Position numbers and translations under genes: made by a program. The notes beneath the pieces are model-generated. The model was not told where the DNA came from, made no database searches, and saw only the letters and a list, made by a program, of their open reading frames with translations. A stretch of 64,000 bases of DNA from Ziziphus jujuba (Eukaryota; Streptophyta; Magnoliopsida; Rosales; Rhamnaceae), in contig NC_083383.1 in NCBI RefSeq assembly GCF_031755915.1, positions 18,031,001-18,095,000 of the forward strand, written 5' to 3'. This document shows, in pieces, positions 1 through 12,552 of the stretch (the stretch's first letter is position 1; each line of letters opens with the position of its first letter).

Positions 1-73
1 ACTGTATATAATTATTTTAGAATTGTGAAAAGAACTTTTATTTATAAAATATATGTAATTTTGGGATAATATG

Positions 74-1110
74 TGTTGGGGTGAGAATGTTATGACCAAG
101 AGCAAGCTAGCTTGAAGTGTTAGCAACAAGCAAGCTTTTGGTGATGCTCTTGGAAATGGTTGTGTGTGAGTTGTGTTTTTAGGTTTTGGTTATGGTGTTT
201 TCTGGTTTTTAGGGTTCCTAGAGTGTTCTAAGGTGTTGAAGAAGAGATAAGAAGAAGGGGACCACGTTGCTTTTGAAAAATAAGGCTTGGATGTATAGCC
301 ATTTCATTCATTTTACAATATAAGCTTGAAATTACAACTAGTTCACACATGCCAAGCATGTGAGCTTACAAAATGAGTAAAGTATTTGAAATTTAAAAAG
401 TAAAATGGTCAACACCTAACTTTTCATACACAAAAGAGTCAAAAACCAGCTGCAACATGTCTATTCCAAATATAGTAAAAAGTGGCACATGGTTTGAACT
501 AAGTTCCTATTGTTTAACTAGTTTGGGTAAACAACTAAACTAGCTTCACCTATTTAGTTACCCTTTGTATCTGCTCATGAGACTTGGTTTGAAGCATCCT
601 TGGTCATCAATAAATATTGTTCCAAGAGCTAGGAAAGTTCTGGAACCGCATCATGGGCCAAACAGCTCCAAAGCTGACCCATACTCTGCATACTGGGCCC
701 ATCAGATACAGCAATCTGTTTGGAATAGAAAATAGACTTTCCCATGTCATTTGGACCTGAAATTTGAACCATAGTCTTCTATATATGTCTGTAGACATCC
801 CTCAAAATTTCAGCCCAAAAATCCATTTGCAACCTGAGATATAAGATAAATAGTGGAACTATGTTGCTGGAAATTATGAATCCAGCACCATAGGCACTTC
901 AAGCATAACATTCCTACTCTTTTGTGCATAATTTTGCCTATACTTTTGCATACATAACTTAGGCACAAAACATTATCAAAATATACCTTGCATAAATTAA
1001 AACATACAAAAAAAAAATATAAACTCATAAAAGGAAATGATTTGATACCAAGGTATGCATGCTAACCGGTGACATGCAACATCAAGTGGCAAAATTGCCA
1101 CACTTCAACA
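74..1110 (-). mobile_element. Solo LTR, Copia family K (copy K1)
   Basis: The segment starts TGTTGGGGTG and ends CACTTCAACA; its reverse complement starts TGTTGAAGTG, the same terminus as the LTR that follows the Copia RNase H end at 47244. Perfect 5 bp target duplications flank it (ATATG at 69-73 and 1111-1115). No internal region is present, so it is a solo LTR left by LTR-LTR recombination. It carries the family hairpin (TGCTGGAA / TCCAGCA near 863-885). It lies about 1.3 kb upstream of the wax-related BAHD gene and is in opposite orientation to it. Confidence 0.88.
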
Positions 1111-2435
1111 ATATGAATTAGGAATATTTTATAAATATATAATATTATATTAAGTAATTTTATATTTTTTATACATTTAAGTAGTAGTATATAAAAAATA
1201 GAACTGTAAAGAATCAATTTAAAATTGTAAAATCAACAATTCTTTTTCTATTTTTTTTCTTTTTTCTTCAACCACCTCAAGATTGGTAATCGCATGTCTT
1301 TTTAGCATCAAATAGCAGTAGGTGGAGTTGCATGAGTTGACGATCACAAGCTGGAGAATAAACACAATTTGAGTGGTTCTTTGTCAAATAAAACCTACTA
1401 ATTGATGTGGGCCCTTTTTTTGCTTCTTGTAAATAAATCCTTTAAAGAGTAGAGACACAAAAATCAAAAAAATAAAAAAGAAAAAAACAAAATCCCAAAT
1501 CTTTTTTTTTTTTCTTCTTGTAAATATATCCTTTAAATAAGTAGAGAAAAAAAAAATCCCAATTCAAAAAGACCACAGAAAAGATTAAAAAAAAAAAATC
1601 CCCCATTAAACAGTATTTTAATTTTTCAAAATTCAAAGGAATTCTAATGCAAATCTCAATTGCTCATACACAAATATGTTTTTGGCCAAATCTCTATCGC
1701 TAAATTTCGCCCTATATTTTCAAACCCATAACAGTTTTTTCTTCTTCGTTGCCTTTGTTTTTTTGGGCCATGTGTTGTAGAACCCTAGACGTTTTCTTTT
1801 TTATTTTTATTATTTTTTTTCCTGATGAACAACCGCGAAGAGGAAATGAGCAATGAGCAAGAAATCAACCGGCAGTCGAAGATCAACATACCTAGGTTCC
1901 AACCAAAAACCAAATTTAGATTACAGACAAATCACGAGGATGAAATTTTCCGATCTCGACTGAAATTCAGGCAAAATCATTTTATTTCAATTTTTTTGAA
2001 CTTATCATGCTAAAAATTTAAATTATCATATACTAATGGACCCACATCTATATGGATATCACTACCTAACAATTTTATGACCAATTGCACTTATAGCAGG
2101 CTCACACATGTTAGATGGAGATTTTTTTTTGTTTTTTTGAATTCTTTTATGAACTTTTATATAGCATAATTGACACAATCTCATTTTATTCTAAAACAAA
2201 ACTATTATTATTATTATTTGATTTACTTTTTCACTTAGATATATTTTATTTCTTTAATAACAATTTTAAATTTAAGTCATAACATTAATGATGGACAAAA
2301 ATGAAGGCTAAATTTGGAACAGAAAATTTGGACCAGTCATCTATTTAACCCAAAACCTAAATAAAAAGGGCATTTCTAAAGGCATCTCCAAAATTTGCTT
2401 TATATATTTATTTATATTTCCAAAAGAACAACAAA
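1111..2435. other. Upstream intergenic region of the BAHD gene
   Basis: AT-rich non-coding sequence with poly-A/poly-T tracts (about 1490-1600 and 1790-1820). The short open frames have no recognisable domain. It presumably contains the promoter of the gene starting at 2436. No transposon termini were recognised here. Confidence 0.5.
2353..2410 (+). promoter_or_regulatory. Possible core promoter (TATA-like)
   Basis: Two TATA-like strings precede the start codon: TAAATAAAAA near 2357 and TATATATTTAT near 2400. The first would give a plausible short 5' leader of about 45 nt; the second is almost too close to the ATG. Assignment is by position only; no transcript evidence is available. Confidence 0.22.
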
Positions 2436-5400
2436 ATGGTTTCAGAAAACCAGCTTCAAAGCCCAGTTATTGGCAAGAAATTATCGTCCGTAGTGCCTGC
2501 CAAAAACAGAGGAGAAAACGAGGTTCATGAACTGACAGAAATGGACTTGGCGATGAAGTTGCATTACATTAGAGGGTTATATTTCTTTGAGAGAAATGCA
2601 GTTCAGGGTGTTTCGGTGAAAGATTTGAAGGACGCCCTGTTCCCATTGCTAGACAATTACTTCACCACTGCGGGCAGAATTCGGAGATCCGAAACCGGCA
2701 GGCCGATGACCAAGTGTAACGATGCCGGTGTGAGAACTGTGGAAGCTTATTGTGAGAAGACCATTGATGAATGGTTGGCTACAAAGGGAGGCAGTTGTTT
2801 TTCTGATGGTCTTTGCTATAATCAAGTCCTTGGTCCTGATCTTTATTTCTCTCCTCTTGTTTTCTTGCAGGTATGTACCATGGTCAACCGTTATTTCTTC
2901 CAAAATTAATTATCATATAATTAGAATATCTGAACTTTATAAAAAAATAATATAATGTAAATAAATTGAGAAAAGATATTGTGATACGATGAATACTGTA
3001 TATAATTATATATATAGAATTAAAAACTATTTCCAATTTAGTGTGGGAGATACAATGTTGTGAAAAAACAAAACTGAAATTTACATTGATTAATTAATCC
3101 ATCTAATTTTTGATTAATCCATCTAATTTTATATATTAATTTTTTTAAAAATATTAATTTCTTAATATTAAAAATTGAAAAGTGACTTTTTAAAGAGAAG
3201 TTTTTAAATTTTTATGGGATAATGTGGATATCATTTTTAATTTCTACAACATGAGCATATCTCTAAGATAGAATAATTTCTTGGAAAATTTTTATATATG
3301 TACACGTAGATAGACGATATATATATCTTTTTCTTTGATAAATCTATATATTGACTAATTTTTCATTAAAAAAAAATGCTTAATAAGTATTCATACAAAA
3401 TTTCAACTTATTTTATCATCACACTTATAGTTCGATATGCCTAGCTATGTTGAGCTCGACCTAATCATTTTTTTTTTTAACTACTATGTATCTTTTTCTT
3501 TTCATAAATATAAATTGTAATTTTTTATAATTTTTTTCCCTTTTTGCACGGTTTTATAATTAATTAATGTTTAGTATAAGGATTGCATAAAAATCCAACT
3601 TATTTTAATATCACATGTCTTGGGTTGGATATATACGTAGGAAATCCTTAAACACTTTACGGATGAAGATTTTTGCCAAAATAAAAAAGAGAGAAGTTAC
3701 TCCAAAAGGTTAGACTCTTATTCGTTGGCCTTCAATTGACAACAAAATTTCACATGTATAGACGGCTTTATAGATATTTTCGCCAAACTTATACATGACA
3801 AACCTAAGGATAAAAAATAATAAATAATTAATAAATAACAAATCAAAACGTACTAACTAACAATCATTATTGACTATTTGAAATATGTATAGTTTTGTCA
3901 ACTTATTTTGTGAGAGAAACCCCTTTGGTTTTTATCTTTACGGATATTTCTCGTAAGGATCGATTGACCTTTTCCATGACAAGTATAAGAACAACCTTCG
4001 GGCATTCTCTCACCATGGGCATGTCCCTTTGAGTCTACCTACCCTATCCTTATGGATCTTTAACCCATTTTTTTATTGATCAAAAAATAAAAAATAAATA
4101 TAAGAAGTAATGTTATTATATTTGCCTTATATTTTGAGGTGTCATGGAATAAAATAATATTTTTTAATAATTGAAAAGTAATAAGCCTGAAAAATATATA
4201 TTTTATTCAATACAGAATTTAAAGTCCCTTTGAGGTAACCACTGTTTGGTGATTTATGAACCTAAGTATAAATCTCCAACTCTCTCTAGATCAATAAATA
4301 AGTAAATAAATAATTATAAATATTCAAAATGCATAGTGTTAATAATATTATTATTTAATTGTTGGCCCCTAAATGGTTTCTATAATTTTCACAAAAACGG
4401 GGATATTCAGTGTATTTTGCCGCACATGTACATATTTAGAGAGCTTTAAAATGATAAGAATCTTAAGAAAAGTACTATTGGTTATTTAATCTTAGGAGTG
4501 TATTTAATTTAGAATTTGAATGATTTTAAAAGTTTTTCAAAGTTTAAAAGTATTAAATTGAGATTTTAAAAAAATTTATACAAGTTTAATAATATTCAAT
4601 TCAGATTTTAATGGATTTGTATCAAATCCATTAAAATCTGGATATATTCAATTAAGATTTTGTAAAATTCTTTTAAAATCTATAGATATTCAAAAAAATC
4701 ATTGATTTTAAAAGATTCTAAAAAATAATGGATTTTAATAAATTTGAAAGGATTTTAAAAGTAAAATTATGAAGAAAATTGTTAATATGAAATCCAACAT
4801 TTACCTCAAAAAATTTCATTGGATTTTTATAAATTCTTTATAGAGTTTATAAAACTCGATAACAATTCATCAAATCTTTTAAAGTCTATAACTCATTTTA
4901 AATGTATCAAACTCTAAATTATATACATCTTAATAAAACATGAATCTCTTTTCGTTTCCTTTATATTTTTTAAATTTTGCTTTAATTTTCTTGTTCATCT
5001 CTCATTCAACATGAAAACTTTCCAAGTTAAGTTCATGGGTTGATATTGGTATATTTATATTCATATATATCTATATATATAAATATATATATTATATTGA
5101 TAAGAAACAGAGAAGAATATTAAAGCAAAAATATTACAATGCATGCCATTAGAAAACAAACGAAAAACAATGTTTCTTAGATTAAATAACATGAGGTCCT
5201 TACCATCTATAAAAATTTGGTATTTATGATAGGTAGGATCCTTTCTTTGATATGGTAAGAGCTCCCTAAGAACCTCAAGCAAAGGATTTCTTTTATCTTA
5301 ATCTACATCATTTGTTAAATAAAGTTGACTCAATTAGTATATTTTTTTATCTCCACACCTAGAAGGTTACAAATTCAAAACAAACCTTAACAAATATAAT

Positions 5401-7152
5401 ATATACATAGAAATATAACAACTTATAAATTTGTATGAGATATATTAATCATTTGATTTTTTTCCCCTTTTTCTCGGCCATCAATCATGAAATTTTTTTC
5501 TTTCGTAGGTTGCTTATAATTTTTTTATCATATCAAAATTGACTATATGTTTTAATATGGCAAACATCTCATGAACTTATGAAGAATAATTTGTTAAGTC
5601 AGCTAGTATATATGAAAAATAAAATCAATAAACTAAAAAAAAAAGTTTCAATTAATCACTAATAATAATTGCTAGTCAGTTTCTCAAAGTTTTTATAGGT
5701 ACTCTTTCCTTACTTAGGTTTTATTTGAAAAAAATAATTATATGTGTTACTTGGATGAGCTAATTATATATATATATATATATATATATGCGCATTAGTT
5801 CTTTGCTATCTTGTTTCGTTTCTAATCAAAATTACTATAGAAGATTTTTCCATATTTTAAAAAGCAATAATATTACCAAAAAAAGTCCGGCATACATTTA
5901 GGCGGACTAAATTATTATTAAGTATATGGATGAAAGTCCATTCCAACATTAATTGTGTGACGGAACCACTCACTCCACCCCACATTATGATTTTCTTTTA
6001 ATAAAACTATATATCTATAAATATAAAATTGAATATAAATCTAAATGTGGCCACCAAAAAATTGTCAATTTATTTTCAATATATCTATTCATTGCTAATT
6101 CTATATCAATTTCAAAATTTACCCTATTAGTTTAAATTTTCTTATAAATAGTTTGGTAATAAAAACAGAAAGAACCTGCATGTATTTATGACAAAGTTTA
6201 TTTAAAGCATTATATTTCCATATTCACGAGCTGAAAAGTTGAATTGAAGCAGTTCACATGGTTCAAGTGCGGAGGATTGGCCGTGGGGCTCAGCTGGGCA
6301 CACATTCTTGGAGATCCATTTTCTGCTTCCATCTTCATCAACACATGGGGCGAGATCATGGCTGATCGCTTTCCACAAATGAGCATCCGCTATGTGTCAA
6401 AATCTCAGAAATCCAAACTATTAAATTCATTAATTGTCAAAAAACCTTTTTCTATGAAACAGATCGACCCAGTCGGGGACCACTGGTTAATTGCCAACTA
6501 CTGCAAAATGGAAACTCGTTCTTTCCAAATCACAGGAAAAGATCTCGACCGTCTCATTTCAACCATTTGTTATGGTAACCAAACAACTCGGGCCTCACAT
6601 TTTGATATTCTCACTGCCATAATATGGAAATCCCTATACAGGATAAGGGAAAACTTGGGACCAACAAGAGTCACCATTTGTACAAGTAATAAGGATGCCC
6701 ATAAGAGGGAAAAGGAAATTCCAAACAATGGAATGATGTTTAGCACTGTTGAAGCAGATTTCTTGAAAGGAGTAGAAGTTGATGTGTTGGAGTTGGCCAT
6801 TATGATTTCTGAGAAAAGGGTGGATGAAAATGAGAGGATTGAAGAAATGGCGGGGAGGGAAAATGGAAAATTGGACTTCATTGTATATGGGGCAAATTTA
6901 ACATTTGTGAATTTGGAAGAGGCAGACATTTATGAGGTGGAAATGAAGGGGAAAAAGCCAGTTTTTGCAAGTTATAGCATAGAAGGGATTGGGGATGAGG
7001 GAGTTGTTTTGGTGCTTCAGGGGCCAAAATATGGTGAAGAGGAAGGTTGCTGTGGAAGAACAATTACTATGGTTCTGCCCCAACATGAACTTTCACTTAT
7101 TGAAAATGAGCTCGGAACATATTGGAGTAGTATTGGGCAAGACGCTATGTAG
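2436..7152 (+). CDS. ECERIFEUM2/26-like BAHD protein (exons 2436-2870 and 6253-7152)
   Basis: Two exons give a 444-residue protein. Exon 1 (145 codons) ends ...VFLQ at a CAG|GTATG donor; exon 2 starts FTWFKCGGLAVGLSWAH after a GCAG acceptor, phase 0. The start context AACAAAATGG is good for plants. The length fits the CER2/CER26 branch of BAHD acyltransferases. The BAHD HxxxD motif is intact (HILGD, residues 162-166). The second BAHD motif DFGWG is replaced by NLTFVNLEE (about residues 360-368), the pattern I associate with CER2-like proteins. In that family the proteins act at the endoplasmic reticulum with the fatty-acid elongase condensing enzyme CER6 to extend chains beyond C28 for cuticular wax, and acyl transfer has not been shown to be needed. 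No frameshift or internal stop was seen, so the gene looks functional. Alternatives: another BAHD acyltransferase, less likely given the lost DFGWG. Confidence 0.87.
4495..4929. mobile_element. MITE (PIF/Harbinger-like) in the intron
   Basis: The ends are imperfect terminal inverted repeats: the left end reads GGAGTGTATTTAATTTAG and the reverse complement of the right end reads GATGTATATAATTTAG. TTA occurs directly on both sides (4492-4494 and 4930-4932), which fits the 3 bp duplications of PIF/Harbinger elements. The whole 435 bp is built of repeated ATTTTAAAA-type inverted segments and has no coding capacity, so it would fold back on itself. Class assignment rests on the TTA duplication and the GGNGTGTATT-like end. 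Confidence 0.65.
4602..4640. repeat. Perfect 18 bp inverted repeat with 3 nt loop
   Basis: CAGATTTTAATGGATTTG, loop TAT, then its exact reverse complement. It is the core hairpin of the MITE and would be transcribed within the intron. Confidence 0.9.
5765..5789. repeat. (TA)n microsatellite
   Basis: Uninterrupted TA run near the 3' end of the intron. Confidence 0.9.
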
Positions 7153-7856
7153 GAGTCCAAGTTCGTTTTTTAACTATAATAAATGCTACTTGCCATCTGG
7201 TTTCTAAACTTTTCTTTGTTGGCAAATTTATTTTAATACTCAATAATCAACGCATGGTTCATCTTTCTTTTAAATTGTTATTCTACTATCAAGGTATCAT
7301 GATGGTTTTCTACTTGAACTTAGTTATTGGGTTGTTAAGTATAAAATTTATCTAGTTTTATACCACTGCTATAACTTATTATTCACCTAATTTGTGTTAA
7401 ATGATTGAAAATATACATAATTTATGTATTTTCTTATTTCTAGACCAAAAGAAGCAAATTTGAAGAAAATAAGTTTAAAGAGGATGTTTCAGAGCTACAA
7501 TGAAGATGAAAGCAAAAGTTCTTATTCAGATTTGCAAGGAAGTTATAGGACGTTGCTAAAAGTGCTTCTAGTTGCAAATATTCTTAACTCATTAAGAATT
7601 TTTCTGTAAAATTTCATTGCATTCAGGCAACCAATCAATACCAACGTTAATTTGAAGTTGAAGAATTTTGTAGTTCTTATAGGAAAATTGAGTTTCGAAT
7701 GAATTTCCAAAATTCATTTTAACATTGTAATATATGACAAAAAAGCTAAGACATAAACCTAAATTTTCCAAGTAAAATCAGGAGAATCCAAATAGATAGT
7801 GTCTAGAAAAGGCACTCTAAAGTAATCTGATGGGAATTTGTTAAAAGAGTGAAAGA
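7153..7856. other. 3' flank of the BAHD gene
   Basis: AT-rich non-coding sequence with the poly(A) signal close to its start. No other gene or transposon terminus recognised before the solo LTR at 7857. Confidence 0.5.
7178..7183 (+). terminator. Polyadenylation signal AATAAA
   Basis: Canonical AATAAA 26 nt after the TAG stop of the BAHD gene, followed by T-rich sequence. Confidence 0.5.
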
Positions 7857-8905
7857 TGTTAAAAATGTGGTAATCTTGCCACCTTATGCCAGCCAAAGTC
7901 CATTAAGGTTTGCACCCTTTTTCTATTTTCACAAGAAATGTTTTGTTGAATGTCTTAAAGTAATATGTGTGTCTATGTTTTATGCTCTTTTTAATGTCTT
8001 TGGATTGCCTAAGTATTGTTATATCTATCTTAGGAATTGTCCTTTTTTGTTGGGTATTATTATTTACTTGTAAAATGGCTATGTGCTGGAAATTGTCTTT
8101 CCAATAACATATGTCCATCATAAAGCCGGTGTGTTCTGTGTTGTTTGAACTAGATTATAAATTTTTTAATATGTTGTATTAGACTTATAAAAGAAAATAT
8201 AGGAAAAAGAATAATTTAAAAGGGACTTGGTAAGCCTAAAATATATAGGTTGTAAGTTGGCATAACTGCTGAGATTTCCAGCAGTTATGGCCCACGGGTT
8301 TGAGATGAATTGGAGGCTTTACCCAATTCCTTTGGTTATGGTCTTCTTTAGATTTCATTCTAATATTTCAACATGCCACATGTCAAAATTCAAACGGTTT
8401 GGATGGAGATATCACAACCTTCCATCAGGTCAAAGGAGCTTTACTTAATTTGGAAGGAGACAATTTTTTGAATTCAAATTCTCACCAACCATTACCATCT
8501 TTGTATACTTACATGTGCAGCTGGTATTTGAACATTTTGTATCATATTTTTGGGTGAGAAATTTGTATTTTTTTGAATTTTAAAGACTTTATTTGATCTC
8601 ACACACACTACACATGTGTGAGCCAAATTTTGTACCAATATAATATAACAATGAAATGACAAATAACATTATTGTGCTGGTCTAGTTTGTATGGACTACT
8701 TTTAGCATCTTCTCTTCTTCTTCATCTTCTCCTTTTTTCTTCCAAGCAAAAACTCTAACAAATCTCAACATCACCATACAAAAAACAAACATAAAAATCA
8801 TCTAAACACCAAATCAAAAATTGGATTAAAAGTTGTGCACAAGACTAATACCTTATGTTCAACATTATTGGCCAAGTGAATCCAAAACCACGCCAAACTC
8901 CAACA
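7857..8905 (+). mobile_element. Solo LTR, Copia family K (copy K2)
   Basis: Starts TGTTAAAAATGTGG and ends AAACTCCAACA. It matches, over its length, the LTR that follows Copia RNase H at 47244-54170. Flanks AAAGA (7852-7856) and AAAGG (8906-8910) are a 4/5 target duplication. It contains the family hairpin (CATAACTGCTG / CAGCAGTTATG near 8262-8290). No internal region, hence a solo LTR. It lies about 700 bp beyond the stop of the BAHD gene, in the same orientation. Confidence 0.87.
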
Positions 8906-11550
8906 AAAGGATGTTGATTAATTAGATTCCACTTTGACTTGTTGACTAAACAAGTTTTAATCTAATTGGTCAATTTTACTATAATGAGGAATATGTCATG
9001 TCACATTATTCATTAAAGATAAATTAGACTAATTAGCATATTTTCTAGAAAGAATTACTTAGAAAAAAAATGAAAGTCATGAGGAGAAGTAAACTAAAAA
9101 ATTCACACTTTTATGCATCAAATTTGACCAATGCCTAAAAAAAGGTGTTTTGCAAAAATTTGACATTAAAAATAAAGGGAAAAAAAGGTGCTCAAGGTCC
9201 ACCACCATTTTGAAGAAAAAATAAAGCCTAGAGGCAATTTGGTTTTAGGATTTGATTTAAACGTAGGTTTTAGGTTAATTCTAAAGAGTTTTATGAAGGT
9301 TGGTTAGGGCTTTGCTCGAGATGGTCTCATGACCAGCTTGGTCCAAGTTGATTTTTTTGTCTATTCTTTTAAAGACATAATTTCATACTTTTGCATTAAA
9401 GCTTGTAGTGAAGACTTGAAGATTAAAGGAGCGGCTATTTAGTGTAAAAGATCTTGACTTTTTCTACAGTTGTAGTGAACACTTGAAGATTAAAGGATCG
9501 GCTATCTAGTGTAAAAGATCATGACTTTTTCTAGAGTTTTTATTCTCTTTCTCCTTTATTTTATATTCAATTATATTGCTTTTAAGTTCTTTGATTATGT
9601 TTACTATTTTTATAACTAAGGCTAACTATGCAGATTTAATTATTATGTTATGAATCCTTTTTAATTGGTAATAAATTATTAATAATTAATTGTTATGCTT
9701 AATGCTATCATAGAAATGATCTTCATGAATGATATATTCATAATATTTTCAGTGCGGAAAATGATAAATAATATAGAATTATGATGAATATATTAATAAG
9801 ATTGATTGGAAAGTAGTTATGTTAACATGCCATGTTTATATGTTTAATCAAGTACTTAATTAGTTTGTATGTTATTAGAAACTTAATTAGGTTTAATTTA
9901 CATCTTGTAGGAATAGATTGGCTTGTGGGGATATTACCAATTATGTGCAGAAGCGATTTTTATGATTAAGTATGGGTCACAAAGTTACTATTATATTGAT
10001 TTGCATGCATATTTGATCAAATTGTATTAACGAGTGGTAAATTCGTAGTCTTTTTTCTCTCATCGTTTTATTTGTTCTAAACGTACTACTTACTATTATG
10101 CTTTATTTGGTTTCTATTAAATTAATTGCGTTGCTCTCTTTAATTTTGTTTAATTCTCACTACAAGTTTGATGTCCAAATAATATAATAACCAAACTATC
10201 TTTAGTATTCAACAATTTACCTTATGGGTTCGGTAACCTTTCTTCATCAGTTTATTATTTGTTAAGGACTTGTACGCTAGTAAGAAGTAATTTCAACAAC
10301 ACAAATCCTTGCTTCACCTATAAAGCTAGAAAAATAGTCCAAAACATAGCCACATTGTGAACTCCCTCAAACTCTTAACTGTTGTATTGAAAAATAAGTA
10401 AATAAAAAAGGAGGAAAAGGAGATTTCAAAGTTGAGTGAAGTTAAAAGGAAGAAAAGAAGAAAATTATTATCATGAGAAAGAAATAAAATAATAAGTAAT
10501 TTATTCATTTTTGTTTGATTTTATGTTTTCTTTCTTTGATTCATTGTCCGATCTTTTTTCTTTCTATTAATCTATACCTTTTAGCTTTTACATTACAAGC
10601 TTAAAATTATAACATTTCAATGTTATGTATTAATCTACATACGTAGAGAGTGATAATTAAGTTAAGCATATGATAGTTCATACTTTATTCTTAGTCTATA
10701 ATTCTTGTAAATTTATTCAAATGCATAATGTTGAATATATAAATTGATTTGCAAACACGTATATCGGAAATATTATATATATATATCGAATGGAAGATAA
10801 GTTATTAAGTTGCATAATTACATACAAACTATTTGAGAATTGATAAGTTATGCAATATTTAAGGCATTCCATTAAAGTATCTTGTTTTCATTCTAAAGGT
10901 TTTTATTGCTTTAAGTTCCTTCCTTCCTTTGCTAGGGACTAGCAAATGTTCAGTTTGGGGATATTTGTTAGGTGTAGAATATTTTATATCACATTTTCAG
11001 TCTAATATTTGTTACTTTGTTTTAATTTCTTAAGGAAAGCTAATTAGTTTTGTAATTTTTTCATTCTAGGTAAAGGAAAAAGGTTATAAGGAAAACAATA
11101 ATTTTACTGGATTATTTAGGTCATTTTACGGAGAGATATAAAATAGAGCTTAATCAGATAAAATTTTAAAAAGATTCAAATTTGTTCGGAAGAAGGATTT
11201 TCTAAAGCATGAAGAATATTTTGAAGATTCTAAAGTCAAAGTCTCTATTATTGTGCAAAAGGAATTAAATTGAAGAATCCAAAGGCTTAAAGATATCTTT
11301 ACAGATGACTACAATGTTAAGTCAAATTTTTTTTTTTTTTTTTTTTTTTGGTGTTAGCAAGTTTTTATGATTCAAAACATTTTGTTGTAAGTGAATCAGT
11401 TTAAGTAAGTATTGGAGCATCAAGAACACACCTCAATTAGAAATGATAAGTGATTTAAAAACCTTTTATGGATATTAAGTGGTTATGCACATATTATTCC
11501 ACATTTTTTATTTTCATTTCTTTTCATATGTTTGCTCACAAGGACCGACT
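8906..11550. other. Unassigned LTR-retrotransposon-like remnant
   Basis: No coding potential. Two features recall Tat/Athila- or LARD-type elements: a T/G-rich polypurine-like string (CAGTTTGGGGATATTTG near 10957) followed by a possible LTR start TGTTAGG near 10970, and the segment near 10190-10290 with CCTTATGGGTTCGGTAACC and GACTTGTACGCTAG, similar to the 3' end of such LTRs. A 67 bp tandem duplication lies at 9403-9536 and a T tract near 11331-11350. This is the DNA into which Gypsy G inserted on its left side. The family call is tentative. Confidence 0.3.
9403..9536. repeat. 67 bp tandem duplication
   Basis: Two adjacent copies (9403-9469 and 9470-9536), both starting TTGTAGTGAA and differing at a handful of positions. 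Confidence 0.85.
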
Positions 11551-12552
11551 TAGTAATCCTAGGTGGTCCTGCTTAGGGAAATCCCATTGAGCAATTTTTA
11601 TGGGAAATTCCAATAGAACTTTACCTGAATCATAGACAACCAATACGTGCAATATAAATAATACTTCATTTTATAGATAAAGCCACAATATCATGCAAGT
11701 TGCCAAATATAGTACAAAACTTCAATCAGTCATATTACAAGCCTTACTATTCACACTTATGAAGGTCACTATTTTGTCAATACTTTATATTAGAGAATTA
11801 TAAAAATAAATCTAAATATAGGTTATAAAAATAATAAAAATGAGTATAGAGAGATAAAGACTAGGCAAGGAAAGATAAGATATTGCTGCTACTATAGAAA
11901 ATTCAAAAATAATAAATGATATGCAAGGTTGACTTCAAAGTTTCCCTTTTAAAATCATTTCACAAAACTCAATTTGTACTCCAAATTAATATCATAAAAG
12001 GAATATTTTGTAATTAAAGAATGTAAAGTAATTATTAATCAATTGAAACATATATTTAACAATAAACATTAAATAATACAATCATATTCATAGAAACAAT
12101 TGTCAAATGTAATAAAACCACTAACATATGGATATTAGAAAGAAAAACATTTAATGTACCACATGATATTTCTAGCACTGCTAGATGGTGCATGTTGTCT
12201 CAAAACACCAAACAATAAGGAGATACAAATAAATAATCACCATGACCTTTTAGCATCCTAAAGGTATCATGGTCAACCTATCACGAAGAGAGTGGCACAG
12301 AACTCAATCATCACTCTGAGAAAATGCCATAAAACCTAATCATTATTTTCTCATATAGTAGAGTCTGGTACAATATTTAAAAACAGCTATACAATATATA
12401 AACAATCTTTTCAAACTCATATATTTTACTTTTACCTAAATAAATACAGTACCATAAATCATAATTTAATATTCAGACCCAACTATATATTTACATATTT
12501 CAAATATTCCAAATCATTATTTCATGGAAAAACATAAAAATGAACAATGAAA

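Larger units (their letters stand above)
2871..6252 (+). other. Intron of the CER2/26-like gene
   Basis: A 3382 bp phase-0 intron with GT donor at 2871 and AG acceptor at 6251-6252. It is very AT-rich and contains a MITE (4495-4929), a TA microsatellite (5765-5789) and short inverted AT repeats. A single intron at this site is usual in this BAHD branch; the length here is large and partly due to inserted DNA. The exact acceptor could alternatively be the AG at 6248-6249, which would add one glutamine. Confidence 0.8.

Noticed and set aside
1825..2013. Small upstream gene before the BAHD gene
   Set aside because: 62 codons of low-complexity composition with no domain, in AT-rich sequence. Nothing supports translation.
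6570..6929. Minus-strand gene of 119 codons
   Set aside because: Antisense shadow of exon 2 of the CER2/26-like gene.
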